Below, piece after piece: positions 56,904 to 64,000 of a stretch of DNA of 64,000 nucleotides. Within the stretch, counting starts at the first letter, position 1. Each line of letters starts with the position of its first letter. Where the stretch lies: NCBI GenBank assembly GCA_037045585.1, contig JBAOIR010000090.1, forward strand, positions 1 through 64,000. The letters run 5' to 3'. The notes below the pieces were generated by a model. That model saw only the letters and a program-made list of their open reading frames with translations. It did no database searches and was not told the DNA's origin. This stretch comes from SSF14 sp037045585 (GTDB lineage: Bacteria > Actinomycetota > Acidimicrobiia > Acidimicrobiales > Microtrichaceae). Made by a program: the position numbers and the translations under genes.

Positions 56904-58094
56904 ATGAACCGAACGCCTGTCGTTGCCGCCCTGGCCGTGCTGCTGGCGGCCCCTCTGCTCTCGGCCGGTGATGGCCGCGAGCACGTCGCCGATCGCCCGG
57001 CTCCGCTGGTGCTCGGCCACCGCGGCGCCACCGGCTATCTGCCCGAGCACACGCTGGCGTCGTACGCCCTGGCGATCGAACAGGGGGCGGACTTCATCGA
57101 GCCCGACCTGGTCTCCACGAAGGACGGCGTGCTGGTCGCGCGTCACGAAGTGGACATCACCGGCACGACCGACGTGGCCGACCATCCCGAGTTCGCCTCG
57201 CGCCGGACGACCAAGACCATCGACGGCATCACGAGCACCGGCTGGTTCGCCGACGATTTCACGCTGGCCGAGATCCGCACCCTGCGCGCCGTGCAGCGGC
57301 TGGGGTTCCGGCCCCAGCAGTACAACGGCCTCTACAAGATTCCGACGTTCGCTGAGGTCATCGAGCTCGCGCAGGCCGCGCGCCGCGCCAAGGGTCGCGT
57401 CGTCGGGGTGTATCCGGAGACGAAGCACCCGACGTATCACCAGTCGGTCGGCCTCCCGCTCGAGCGCAAGGTCGTGAGCGTCCTGCAGCGCTACGGGTGG
57501 AATCACCGGTCGGCGCCGGTGTTCATCCAGTCGTTCGAGGTCGCCAACCTCAAGTTCCTGAACCGGCTCACCTCGGTGCGCCTGGTGCAGCTGATCGACG
57601 CCAACGACGTGCGGCTCGATGGCTCGATCGACTCGGACGGCTACGGCCCGTACGACTTCGTGGCCGCCGGCGACCGGCGCACCTACGCGGACCTCGTGAC
57701 GCCGGCCGGCCTTGCCGAGATCGCGACCTACGCCGACGGCCTGGGCCCGTGGAAGCGCTACATCATCGGCGGACGCGCGACCGATGCCAACCGCGACGGG
57801 CAGGCGGATGACGTCAACGGCGACGGTGCCGTCGACGATGCCGACCGGACGGCGACGCCCCCCACCTCGCTCCTCGCCGACGCGCACGCGGCCGGCCTGT
57901 TCGTGCACGCCTACACCTGGCGGAACGAAGCGCGCTACCTGCTGGCCGACTACGGCGACGACCCGGTGCAGGAGTACATCCACTTCTACTGCCTCGGGGT
58001 CGACGGGGTGTTCAGCGACAACCCCGACACCGCGATCACGGCGCGCACGCTGTTCCAGTTCACGCCCGCGGCGTGCCGTTCGGCCGTCCGCTGA
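56904..58094 (+). CDS. glpQ: GlpQ-like glycerophosphodiester phosphodiesterase with EF-hand-like insert
   Basis: 396 residues with a signal peptide and the GDPD core: LGHRGATGYLPEHTLASYALAI, FIEPDLVSTKDGVLVARHE, then VYPETKHP, FIQSFEVANLKFL and a final HAYTWRNE. This is the periplasmic GlpQ type that releases sn-glycerol-3-phosphate from deacylated phospholipids. At about residues 293-312 an insert reads DANRDGQADD followed by DVNGDGAVDDAD, two calcium-loop-like elements. GlpQ enzymes are calcium-dependent, but their metal site lies elsewhere, so this is an extra feature. Ends at a strong hairpin. Confidence 0.92.
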   Translation: MNRTPVVAALAVLLAAPLLSAGDGREHVADRPAPLVLGHRGATGYLPEHTLASYALAIEQGADFIEPDLVSTKDGVLVARHEVDITGTTDVADHPEFASRRTTKTIDGITSTGWFADDFTLAEIRTLRAVQRLGFRPQQYNGLYKIPTFAEVIELAQAARRAKGRVVGVYPETKHPTYHQSVGLPLERKVVSVLQRYGWNHRSAPVFIQSFEVANLKFLNRLTSVRLVQLIDANDVRLDGSIDSDGYGPYDFVAAGDRRTYADLVTPAGLAEIATYADGLGPWKRYIIGGRATDANRDGQADDVNGDGAVDDADRTATPPTSLLADAHAAGLFVHAYTWRNEARYLLADYGDDPVQEYIHFYCLGVDGVFSDNPDTAITARTLFQFTPAACRSAVR

Positions 58095-58106
58095 CCCTCC
58101 GTACGT

Positions 58107-58137
58107 GACGAAGGCGGGCTCCACGCCCGCCTTCGTC
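58107..58137. terminator. Bidirectional hairpin terminator between convergent genes
   Basis: GACGAAGGCGGGC pairs exactly with GCCCGCCTTCGTC across a TCCAC loop. It lies in the 85-base gap between the convergent glpQ-like and lepB genes and can serve both. Confidence 0.8.
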
Positions 58138-58179
58138 GCATCGACATCCGCCGTCGCTCGGCGGGCCGCCGCCGCGCCG

Positions 58180-58890
58180 TCAGAAGATGTGCGCCTGCGG
58201 CACCGGCCACCACCGCACCTGGACTTTGCCGACGATGTAGCGCTTCGGCACGAACCCGAAGTGACGGCTGTCCTGGCTGTTGTTCCGGTGATCGCCCATC
58301 ACGAAGTAGTGGCCCTGCGGAATCACCTGCGGGCCCCAGTCGTCGTGGCTCTGGTACTCGGGCGGCACGAAGTCGGCGGCCATCGGCACGTCGTTCACGT
58401 AGACGCGCCCGTCGACGATGCGCACCTGATCGCCTTCCTCGGCGATCACGCGCTTCACGAACATCTTGTCGGGGTCGAGCGGGTAGTAGAGCATCACGAT
58501 GTCGCCGCGGCGCGGCGACGAGATGCGATAGACGAGCTTGTTGACGATCAGGCGGTCCTGGTCGTCGAGCGTCGGGGCCATGCTGAGCCCTTCGACCCGC
58601 GCCACCTGGAACACGAAGGTGACGATGACCACGGCGTACAGGGCCGCCGAGGCCAGCGTCTTGATCCAGGCCCAGAACTCTTCCTGCCACGCGGCCAGCC
58701 GATCGGCCGAGCTGGCGACGGGGGCCGGTTGGGGCTGCGCGAAGCCGAACTGTGGCGGGGGGGCGTCGAACCCGCTCAGCGGCACGGCGGTGCGGGCCTC
58801 GATGGGGGCCTCCGGGGCCTCGGGAACCGCCGGCGCCACGGGCACGGACGGCGGAACGGGCTGGTCGGAACTGGCGTCGGGCTGATCCAC
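58180..58890 (-). CDS. lepB: Signal peptidase I
   Basis: The GTG start (VDQPDASSDQP) with AGGAG upstream gives 236 residues. After a Pro-rich cytoplasmic lead of about 65 residues there is one membrane helix (LASAALYAVVIVTFVF), then the catalytic serine in EGLSMAPTL, the lysine in FVKRVIAEEGDQV, the box RRGDIVML and the end motif GDHRNNSQDSRHFG. It cleaves signal peptides from exported proteins on the outer face of the inner membrane. The Pro-rich lead is longer than in most LepB proteins. Confidence 0.95.
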   Translation of the reverse strand: MDQPDASSDQPVPPSVPVAPAVPEAPEAPIEARTAVPLSGFDAPPPQFGFAQPQPAPVASSADRLAAWQEEFWAWIKTLASAALYAVVIVTFVFQVARVEGLSMAPTLDDQDRLIVNKLVYRISSPRRGDIVMLYYPLDPDKMFVKRVIAEEGDQVRIVDGRVYVNDVPMAADFVPPEYQSHDDWGPQVIPQGHYFVMGDHRNNSQDSRHFGFVPKRYIVGKVQVRWWPVPQAHIF

Positions 58891-59061
58891 AGACGGGACT
58901 CCTGCACCTGAATACGGCCGGAGGGGCCCGGACGTTTCGCCCGCCCCCGGAATCCCATGGTAACCGAACGGGCGTCCGGCACCCGGCCCGGCGCACAGGC
59001 CTGCACGCGATGCTACAATCGCAGGGTTTGCGGGGCCCTGCCGGTCCCGCCAGGGGAGATC

Positions 59062-59478
59062 ATGCTTCGCCCGCTGATCAACGGCTTTGCGCTCACGTTC
59101 AAGCACCTGTTCCGGAAGCCCATCACGGTGGACTACCCGAACCAGAAGTTCCCCATGTTTCCGCGCTACCGCGGCAAACAGGTGCTGATGCGCGACGAGT
59201 TCGGCATGGAGAAGTGCGTGGCGTGCGGGCTGTGCTCGGTGGCCTGCCCGGCCGACGCGATCTACCTCGAAGCGGCGGAGAACGACGGCACGGTCATGGC
59301 CGGCCCGCGTTATGCCGCGGTGTACCAGATCCACAAGACGCGCTGCATCTTCTGCGGCTACTGCGAAGAAGCCTGCCCGGTGTCGGCCATCTTCATGGGC
59401 AAGGACTACGAGCTGGCGGTCTACAGCAAGGAAGACTTCGTGTGGGACAAGACGGAGCTGCTCGTGCCGGCGCCCGCC
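59062..59478 (+). CDS. nuoI: NADH-quinone oxidoreductase subunit I, truncated at junction
   Basis: Starts MLRPLINGFALTFKHLF after AGGGGAGATC. It contains both ferredoxin-type clusters, C-V-A-C-G-L-C-S-V-A-C-P and C-I-F-C-G-Y-C-E-E-A-C-P, which carry 4Fe-4S centres N6a and N6b in complex I. About 139 residues are present, up to KTELLVPAPAA, close to the normal end. The open frame then runs by chance into recombinase sequence (ELCALRVENV) and stops at 59535, so the true C-terminus is lost. No other nuo gene is in the window. Confidence 0.9.
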
Positions 59479-59484
59479 GCTGAG
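59471..59484. other. Junction between unrelated segments 2 and 3
   Basis: A nuoI gene changes into the box I region of a tyrosine recombinase within one open frame. The base composition becomes visibly less GC-rich to the right. No att-like repeat or IS end is seen at the join. Confidence 0.7.
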
Positions 59485-59912
59485 TTGTGCGCGCTCCGTG
59501 TAGAGAACGTGGGGACCTGGCCACTGGTCATGTGAAGGTCATCGATGGCAAGGGTGGAAAGGATCGCACGCTGATCATGGGTAAAAGCTGCAAGGCGGCC
59601 CTGTGGCGCTACTTGATGCAGCGGCCAGAAACCTCCTTCCCGACCCTCTTTGTGAGTGAGAGGGGCAAACCACTGCATCGCACGATCTTGGGGAGGCAGA
59701 TCAGGATTATCGGTGAACGCGCTGGCGTTGAACCCTGCTATCCCCACCACTTTCGTCACACGTTTGCCGTGATGTACCTACGGGCGGGAGGCGATGCCTA
59801 CAGTCTCCAGTTCCTACTGGGACACACCGACATGGCAGTCACCAAGCAATACGTGAAGCTGGCGGCAGTCGATGTGAGTGAGTTGTACAGATCGCCCCTG
59901 GATCGCTTGTAG
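59479..59912 (+). pseudogene. Tyrosine recombinase (XerC/D-type) C-terminal part, truncated and frameshifted
   Basis: The fragment begins in box I (ELCALRVENV), shifts frame near 59,512, then continues LATGHVKVIDGKGGKDRTLI with the catalytic lysine. Box II follows (PHHFRHTFAVMYLRAGGD) with its His and Arg, then LLGHTDMAVTKQYVKLA with the last His and the nucleophilic Tyr. The N-terminal DNA-binding domain and the first catalytic Arg are lost at the segment junction. So five of six catalytic residues can be seen, but the gene is not functional as read. Confidence 0.85.
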
Positions 59913-59954
59913 CATCGCCGTAACGCTCTTCAATCTCCCTAACCGCAAGACTAT

Positions 59955-59998
59955 GGCGGTGTCCGTTGAGAGGCATCAGCGTTTCGATGGACACCGCC
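59955..59998. repeat. 10-bp inverted repeat with 24-base spacer downstream of the recombinase
   Basis: GGCGGTGTCC and GGACACCGCC flank a 24-base spacer. It begins 42 bases after the recombinase stop. It may be a terminator without T-run or a recombination site. The conserved core triplets of integron attC sites are not present. Confidence 0.5.
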
Positions 59999-60007
59999 TA
60001 GCCTTAT

Positions 60008-60358
60008 TTGACCGACCCCGACAACACGCGCTTCTTGGATGAGATCATCCCCTTGTGGCCCAACATCGGCGGTGCACGTGAGTTTGCATCGAAGCAGGTG
60101 GAAGCGATCCTGCGGCGCATTGCTGACATTGCGCTAGACAAGCATCCACATGCAAGAGCCGCCGATGAGCTACGAGCCGGTAAGTTCCTGCTGGCGATTA
60201 CTGGCGTTCGAGCAAGCGATGTAGCTAGCCAGGAGCCGGTCAAAAGGATCTTATTAGCACCAGTCAATGTGAACGTCGTGATAGGCGCAATGCCAGCGAC
60301 GTATCCTGACGTGATCGACGTGATCGATGGGGAAGCAAGGTTGATGATTGAGAGTTAA
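60008..60358 (+). CDS. Hypothetical protein
   Basis: A 116-residue frame opening with TTG (LTDPDNTRFLDEIIPLW). It is helical and soluble, with no known motif; the end IDVIDGEARLMIES is clear. No good ribosome-binding site is seen, so the start is unsure. It follows the recombinase and inverted repeat on the same strand and could be cargo of that element. Function unknown. Confidence 0.45.
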   Translation: MTDPDNTRFLDEIIPLWPNIGGAREFASKQVEAILRRIADIALDKHPHARAADELRAGKFLLAITGVRASDVASQEPVKRILLAPVNVNVVIGAMPATYPDVIDVIDGEARLMIES

Positions 60359-60489
60359 GAAGCGCTAAGGCGCAATGGCAACACCAGTCCAACGTAGCCG
60401 TCACAGATATACACGTTGCCGTTAACCAAGGCAACAAAACAACAGGCTAGCCCAGTCAAAGCACTCGAAGCACCATCAGCACAGCATCA

Positions 60490-61187
60490 TTATCCGCCAC
60501 GCACCGGCCACACCGACCAGGTGTAGTTCAACTCCTTAAACATGCCGACCACGGCACCATGGAACATATCCACGTACCAGGCGATCTCTGGGTTCATGTC
60601 GTAAGTGGTACTCGACCAGTAGGCGAGGGATTGGACGCCAGTGAATTGCTGAGGCCCAGAGTTGTAACAGTCAGTCCCGGGTGTGTTTGTCAGACTAGGT
60701 GCGTTTGCATAAGTGCAGCCCAACACCACGGCTCGCGCCATCGTCTCCTCCCACTCCGTCTTCGTCGGCAAACGCCAGTCGCCGGGTAAGGAGTTGTCCG
60801 TCAGGCCACAGAGACCTCCTTGTAGACCCGCCGCCGCATTGTTTGCAGCAACATAATACCCGGAGCCAGAACAGCTCGCGTCTTTGAGCCAGATCAGCCC
60901 TGTCACCGTGTCCGTCACCGTCCCGTTCCCACAGTCCACATAGCGATTGGCATTGTCAAAACAGGGCGGCGCCGCGTCGGCTGAATAGGTGCCCGTTTGT
61001 CCCCAGTGGCCGGGCAGCAAGTTGGATGTCCATCACATCGATGACGCCGTTTTGATCCATATCGCAAGCTGGATCGTAGGATGTGTCGGCGGCACATGGC
61101 CGGACGGTGGGTGCGGCTGCACTCGGCACGGTCACGACCAAGATGAGCACGATGACTAACAAGAGAACCGATAGCTGGGACTTCATG
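60490..61187 (-). CDS. Secreted dockerin-like / DUF1566 protein (one frameshift)
   Basis: Starts MKSQLSVLLLVIVLILVV after AAGGAGG, a clear signal peptide. A dockerin-type calcium loop follows (ACDMDQNGVIDVMDIQLA). The frame shifts near 61,010, and the second part has the DUF1566 (Lcl C-terminal) pattern: NGTVTDTVTGLIWLK, then DWRLPTKTEWEE and the end WSVWPVRGG. About 232 residues. DUF1566 proteins are surface or secreted proteins. The first 20 residues are nearly the same as those of the next gene's product (MKSKLSVLVLVIV), so the secretion leader is shared. Confidence 0.75.
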
Positions 61188-61242
61188 GGTGCCTCCTTAC
61201 GGTAAGGGTTGATCCGACAGTCAGTAACCATGTTAAACGAAA

Positions 61243-61270
61243 ACCGGCGTGGTTTGTGACCAACGCCGGC
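61243..61270 (-). terminator. Intrinsic terminator, copy A
   Basis: On the minus strand, GCCGGCGTTGGT pairs with ACCACGCCGG and is followed by a T-rich stretch (TTTTCGTTT). It lies about 25 bases after the stop of the decapeptide-repeat gene. An almost identical copy lies at 62659-62686. Confidence 0.8.
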
Positions 61271-61293
61271 TTCATGGTTTGTGGTAGTTGAAG

Positions 61294-62602
61294 CTACTGT
61301 GGGTTGACGAGCACCCACACCATTCCGTTCTTGTAGCTGCTTCCAGTGCCGTGCCGAGCGTAGGGCCGCTTTCGTCCACCTTGACGCCTTCGACTTGCAC
61401 AGTGCGCAGCGCACGGGCATGACCGGGCCTTTCCGCCACCGTAAGGCGTTGGCCGGCCTCGATGGACGCAGCATCGTCCACCTTAACTTGCGCCGCGCCC
61501 AATACCGTGATCGCCACGTAGTCGCCGAGCCGGGCCGGGCCATCGACGCTGCGCAGTACGGATGGTGGCGTCTCGGAGCGTGCTTCACCTTCCGCCGGCT
61601 GCGGATGGCTGGGCTGCTGGGTGAAGGCCAGGTGGCTTTCGACAACGCCGACGACATTGGTGAACGTTCCACCCGCCAGGCGCACCAGCGGCGTGTGCAC
61701 TGTGCTGCCGGGTATAGGATCGGCGACGCCCGACACGGCCACGATGTCGCCGGGAGTTAGGCTGTCCGGGCCGTTGACTTGGGCTACCAAGGAGAGGGAA
61801 TGGAGCAGCACGTTACTGCCGTGGATTGCATCGGGTGTGTAGAAGCCCCAGTTGCCACTGGCCTGGGCTGTGTTGGCGTATACGCCAGTATTGCCGGCCG
61901 ACTCCACTTTGACGCCATCGCCGCCCGCCGACCACGTACACGCCGTCGCCGCCCGTAAGGTACACGGACACGCCGTCGCCGACCGCCGAAGCCCACGAAC
62001 AAGCCGGCCAATCCCGCCGAGGCCACGGACACGCCGTCGAAGGCCGCCGAGCTCACATACACGCCGTTGTAGTCCGCACGGCCGACGAACAGGCCGTTAC
62101 CCTGGGCACCCGCGACCTCGAAGCCGTTCGGATCAGCAGAGACCTGGCTGGATGACGGACTGCCCGCGGTGACCACCAAGACACCGTCCTTGTCTGCGTG
62201 TTGGACAGCCAGCCCGTAGTACCCCGCCGTGCCCACGTAAATGCCGTCGATAGCGGCCGAAGTCACGGCGAGGCCATGGCCAGTGCTGTTGCTCAGTAAT
62301 AGCGGCGTGTAGTCCGGCGCGCCGAACGCCCCCTGAATTTTCATCGGATTGTTGCTGCCCGTCCACGTCTGCCCAAGGTGATTGTGATTGTTGTCGCTGA
62401 CAAAGGCGCCGGTTCGGTTCCAGTGGCCGGCGGTGAGTTGCACGTCGAGGATAGTGATTGCGCCGTCTTGATTGACATCGCAGGCAGGATTGTAGCTTGC
62501 ACCAGGGGTGCAGGGGCTGGCCATGGGTGCAGCCGCGATGGGTGTGGCTGCGAGAACCGTCAAAACGATTACCAACACGAGCACGGATAGCTTGGACTTC
62601 AT
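61294..62602 (-). CDS. Secreted decapeptide-repeat protein with dockerin-like loop, paralogue A (frameshifted)
   Basis: Signal peptide MKSKLSVLVLVIVLTVLAAT, then a dockerin-type loop (ACDVNQDGAITILDVQLTAGHW) and a linker NHNHLGQTWTG. A series of 10- to 12-residue units follows with the pattern G-V/L-x-V-x-x-A-x-x-x (DGIYVGTAGYYGLAVQHAD; NGVYVSSAAFDGVSVASAG), which suggests a beta-helix or beta-roll. Frames shift near 61,950 and 61,330. The C-terminal domain contains GFYTPDAIHGSNVLL and SLTPGDIVAVSGV and ends GMVWVLVNPQ. About 430 residues. It is a tandem paralogue of the next gene. Confidence 0.7.
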
Positions 62603-62658
62603 AGATGTCTCCTTTCGGTAAGGGCTTGAACAGCCAGTCGTACCTACGTTAAACGAAA

Positions 62659-62686
62659 ACCGGCGTGGTTTGTGACCAACGCCGGC
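62659..62686 (-). terminator. Intrinsic terminator, copy B
   Basis: Same hairpin as at 61243-61270, with the same T-rich tail on the minus strand, placed about 25 bases after the stop of the second paralogue. Its duplication with the gene shows that whole transcription units were copied. Confidence 0.8.
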
Positions 62687-62709
62687 TTCATGGTTTGTGG
62701 TAGAGGAAA

Positions 62710-63974
62710 CTACTGTGGGTTGACGAGCACCCACACCAAGCCGTCCTTTGCAGCGTCCAAGGCAATTCCCAAGCTTGAGCCACCTTCGTCCAAGGTGACA
62801 CCTTCCACCATCACGCGATGCATCGCGCACCGCCCTGGCATCGTTCACGGTAACGCGCTGGCCGAGTTGCACGTCAGGCGCTGCCTTCATCTGTACCGGG
62901 CCGTAGATCACTACCGACAGAAATTCGCCCGGCCCGGCCGCTTGGCCAGTGCGCGGCACTAGGGTGGTAGTGCTATCCTCGTGGCTCGTGTAAGGCTCAG
63001 CGCGACCGCTGACAACGCCCAACAGCGGCTGCCCGGCGTGGCATGGCGCACCTGCATCAGCACTTCTACCCGGTCGAAGGAACTGGCTGCGATCCCATCC
63101 ATCGCCACAATGTCGCCGGGGTGCAAGGCTTCATTGCCCGTGTTGACGGCCATTTGAGCGATACGGCAGCCCGTGCAGTTTCCTGTGACGTTGATGTCGC
63201 CTGCGAAGTACCCCGCCCAGTTGGTGGCAGCACGTATCCACACGCCCGAGTCGCCGGCGTCGTAGGCATAGAACGCGTTGGTGCCGGAGCCGTCGCTGCG
63301 GAAGGCAGCGCGGTCGGCAAGCACCACCTTGACGCCGTAGTCCTCCGCGTGACCTACCTCGAAACCATTGTTATTGTCGAGGTCGTCCAGGCCGATTGAC
63401 GCACTACCTGCGCGTTTGACCGCGAAATCCGTCTTGGCCCGCCTCGAACACGGACACGCCGTTGTAGCCCGCCGAGCCCACGGACACGCCGTGTGTGCCC
63501 GCCTCGAACACGGACACGCCGTAAGTGCCCGCAAAGCCCACGGACACGCCGATGTTGTCCGCCGAGCCCACGGACACGCCGTTGTAGCCCGCCGACCCCA
63601 CGGACACGCCGTGTGCCCGCCGAGTCCACGCGTACGCCATGGCCAGTGCTGTTGCTCAGTAACAGCGGCGTGTAGTCCGGCGCGCCGAACGCCCCCTGGT
63701 TCTTGAGTGGGTTGTTGCTGCCCGTCCACGTCTGGCCCAGGTGGTTGTGGTTGTTGTCGCTGGTGAAGGCACCGGTTTGGTTCCAGTGGCCTGCGGTGAG
63801 TTGGATGTCCGTCACAGTGATCTGTCCGTCCTGGTTGGCATCACAGGCTGGATCATAGGCCGTCCCTGGCGCACAGGGGCCGGCCACGAAGTCCCGGAGC
63901 GCAGCGGAGTGGAGTGGTGTTGCGCCTGCTGCAACTGTTAGCATCGCCAAGCGGATCGCTGACCTTCTCGGCAT
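62710..63974 (-). CDS. Secreted decapeptide-repeat protein with dockerin-like loop, paralogue B (frameshifted)
   Basis: The first in-window ATG is at 63974 (MPRRSAIRLAMLTVAAGATP), though the true start could lie beyond the window. A dockerin-type loop (ACDANQDGQITVTDIQLTAGHW) and the linker NHNHLGQTWTG match paralogue A. Repeats follow with the core NGVSVGSAGY, then a C-terminal domain (GFEVGHAEDYGVKVV; WAGYFAGDINVTGNCTGC; LHPGDIVAMDGIA) ending in GLVWVLVNPQ. Frames shift in the repeats near 63,400-63,640 and again near 63,000 and 62,830. Likely extracellular; ligand unknown. Confidence 0.7.
63430..63640 (-). repeat. 30-bp tandem repeats coding decapeptides
   Basis: About seven units of 30 bases code for G-V-S-V-x-x-A-G-x-x (for example GVSVGSAGYN, GVSVFEAGTH). 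The DNA core is a CACGGACACGCCG-type stretch on the plus strand. One or more indels inside the array break the reading frame. Confidence 0.85.
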
Positions 63975-64000
63975 ACTGGACAGACACCCACCGCCTTCTC

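Noticed and set aside
59487..59535. True C-terminal tail of NuoI (ELCALRVENVGTWPLVM)
   Set aside because: ELCALRVENV is recombinase box I sequence, so the tail comes from the other segment.
59955..59998. Integron attC site
   Set aside because: The RYYYAAC and GTTRRRY core sites are absent, and the recombinase lacks evidence of an integron-integrase insert.
63430..63640. CRISPR-like array
   Set aside because: The 30-base units follow each other without spacers and encode a decapeptide repeat.

Overview
The window does not read as one genome. It looks like three unrelated pieces joined inside genes. Positions 1 to about 46,855 are high-GC DNA with the gene style of an actinobacterium of the Acidimicrobiia (Ilumatobacter-like): an ESX-type secretion locus, DUF2510, an N-acyl amino acid synthase-like protein and Thr-rich lipoproteins. 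Positions about 46,855 to 59,478 are high-GC DNA typical of Acidobacteriota (Vicinamibacteria-like): a carboxypeptidase-regulatory/TonB receptor, paired GT4 glycosyltransferases, lepB and nuoI. Positions about 59,478 to 64,000 are visibly less GC-rich and resemble Chloroflexota (Anaerolineae/Caldilinea-like), with dockerin-type loops, DUF1566 and decapeptide-repeat proteins. Taxonomy is inferred from gene content only. Each join cuts a gene on both sides (a hydrolase into a membrane protein, then nuoI into a tyrosine recombinase), so an assembly or concatenation artefact is the simplest explanation.

Segment 1, left part (1-14.3 kb): a protein kinase fragment, a secreted Fn3-like protein, and a type VII secretion locus. 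The locus has an EccC-type ATPase carrying YukD-like and FHA domains. Converging on it is an operon of a WXG100 protein, a 769-residue protein with a WXG100-like head and apolipoprotein-like 22-residue repeats, and small partners. A class III cyclase/AAA/TPR regulator follows. CRP-like palindromes lie in both divergent promoter regions of the locus.

Segment 1, middle (14.3-29.6 kb): a giant secreted protein of about 2,400 residues (NHL propeller, PLRAV pentapeptide repeats, C25-peptidase-like domain), a propeller lipoprotein, and a tightly overlapping five-gene operon. That operon encodes an acyl-amino-acid synthase-like protein with a cNMP-binding domain, a methyltransferase, an FtsX permease, an ABC ATPase and a cNMP-binding patatin. 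It is my main candidate for an undescribed system: making, modifying, exporting and hydrolysing a lipid under cyclic-nucleotide control. A collagen-like secreted protein ends the block.

Segment 1, right part (29.6-46.85 kb): accessory DNA. It holds a ruined IS3 element, several solo IS6-family ends, an RCC1-propeller protein and a possible defence island (large unknown protein, channel-like protein, zinc-ribbon/PD-(D/E)XK nuclease, HNH-like protein, DUF4238). An orphan FtsX permease, an SDR, a ketosynthase and a PilZ/hydrolase gene follow. Many genes in segment 1 carry single-base frameshifts, which may be indel errors or real decay.

Segment 2 holds two GT4 glycosyltransferases and a PHP phosphoesterase in one overlapping operon. 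Next to it is a phosphoester-handling neighbourhood (alkaline-phosphatase-like enzyme, TonB receptor, metallophosphoesterase, GlpQ-like enzyme), then signal peptidase I and a truncated nuoI. Segment 3 holds a broken tyrosine recombinase, a dockerin/DUF1566 protein and two tandem paralogues with decapeptide repeats, each followed by the same terminator.
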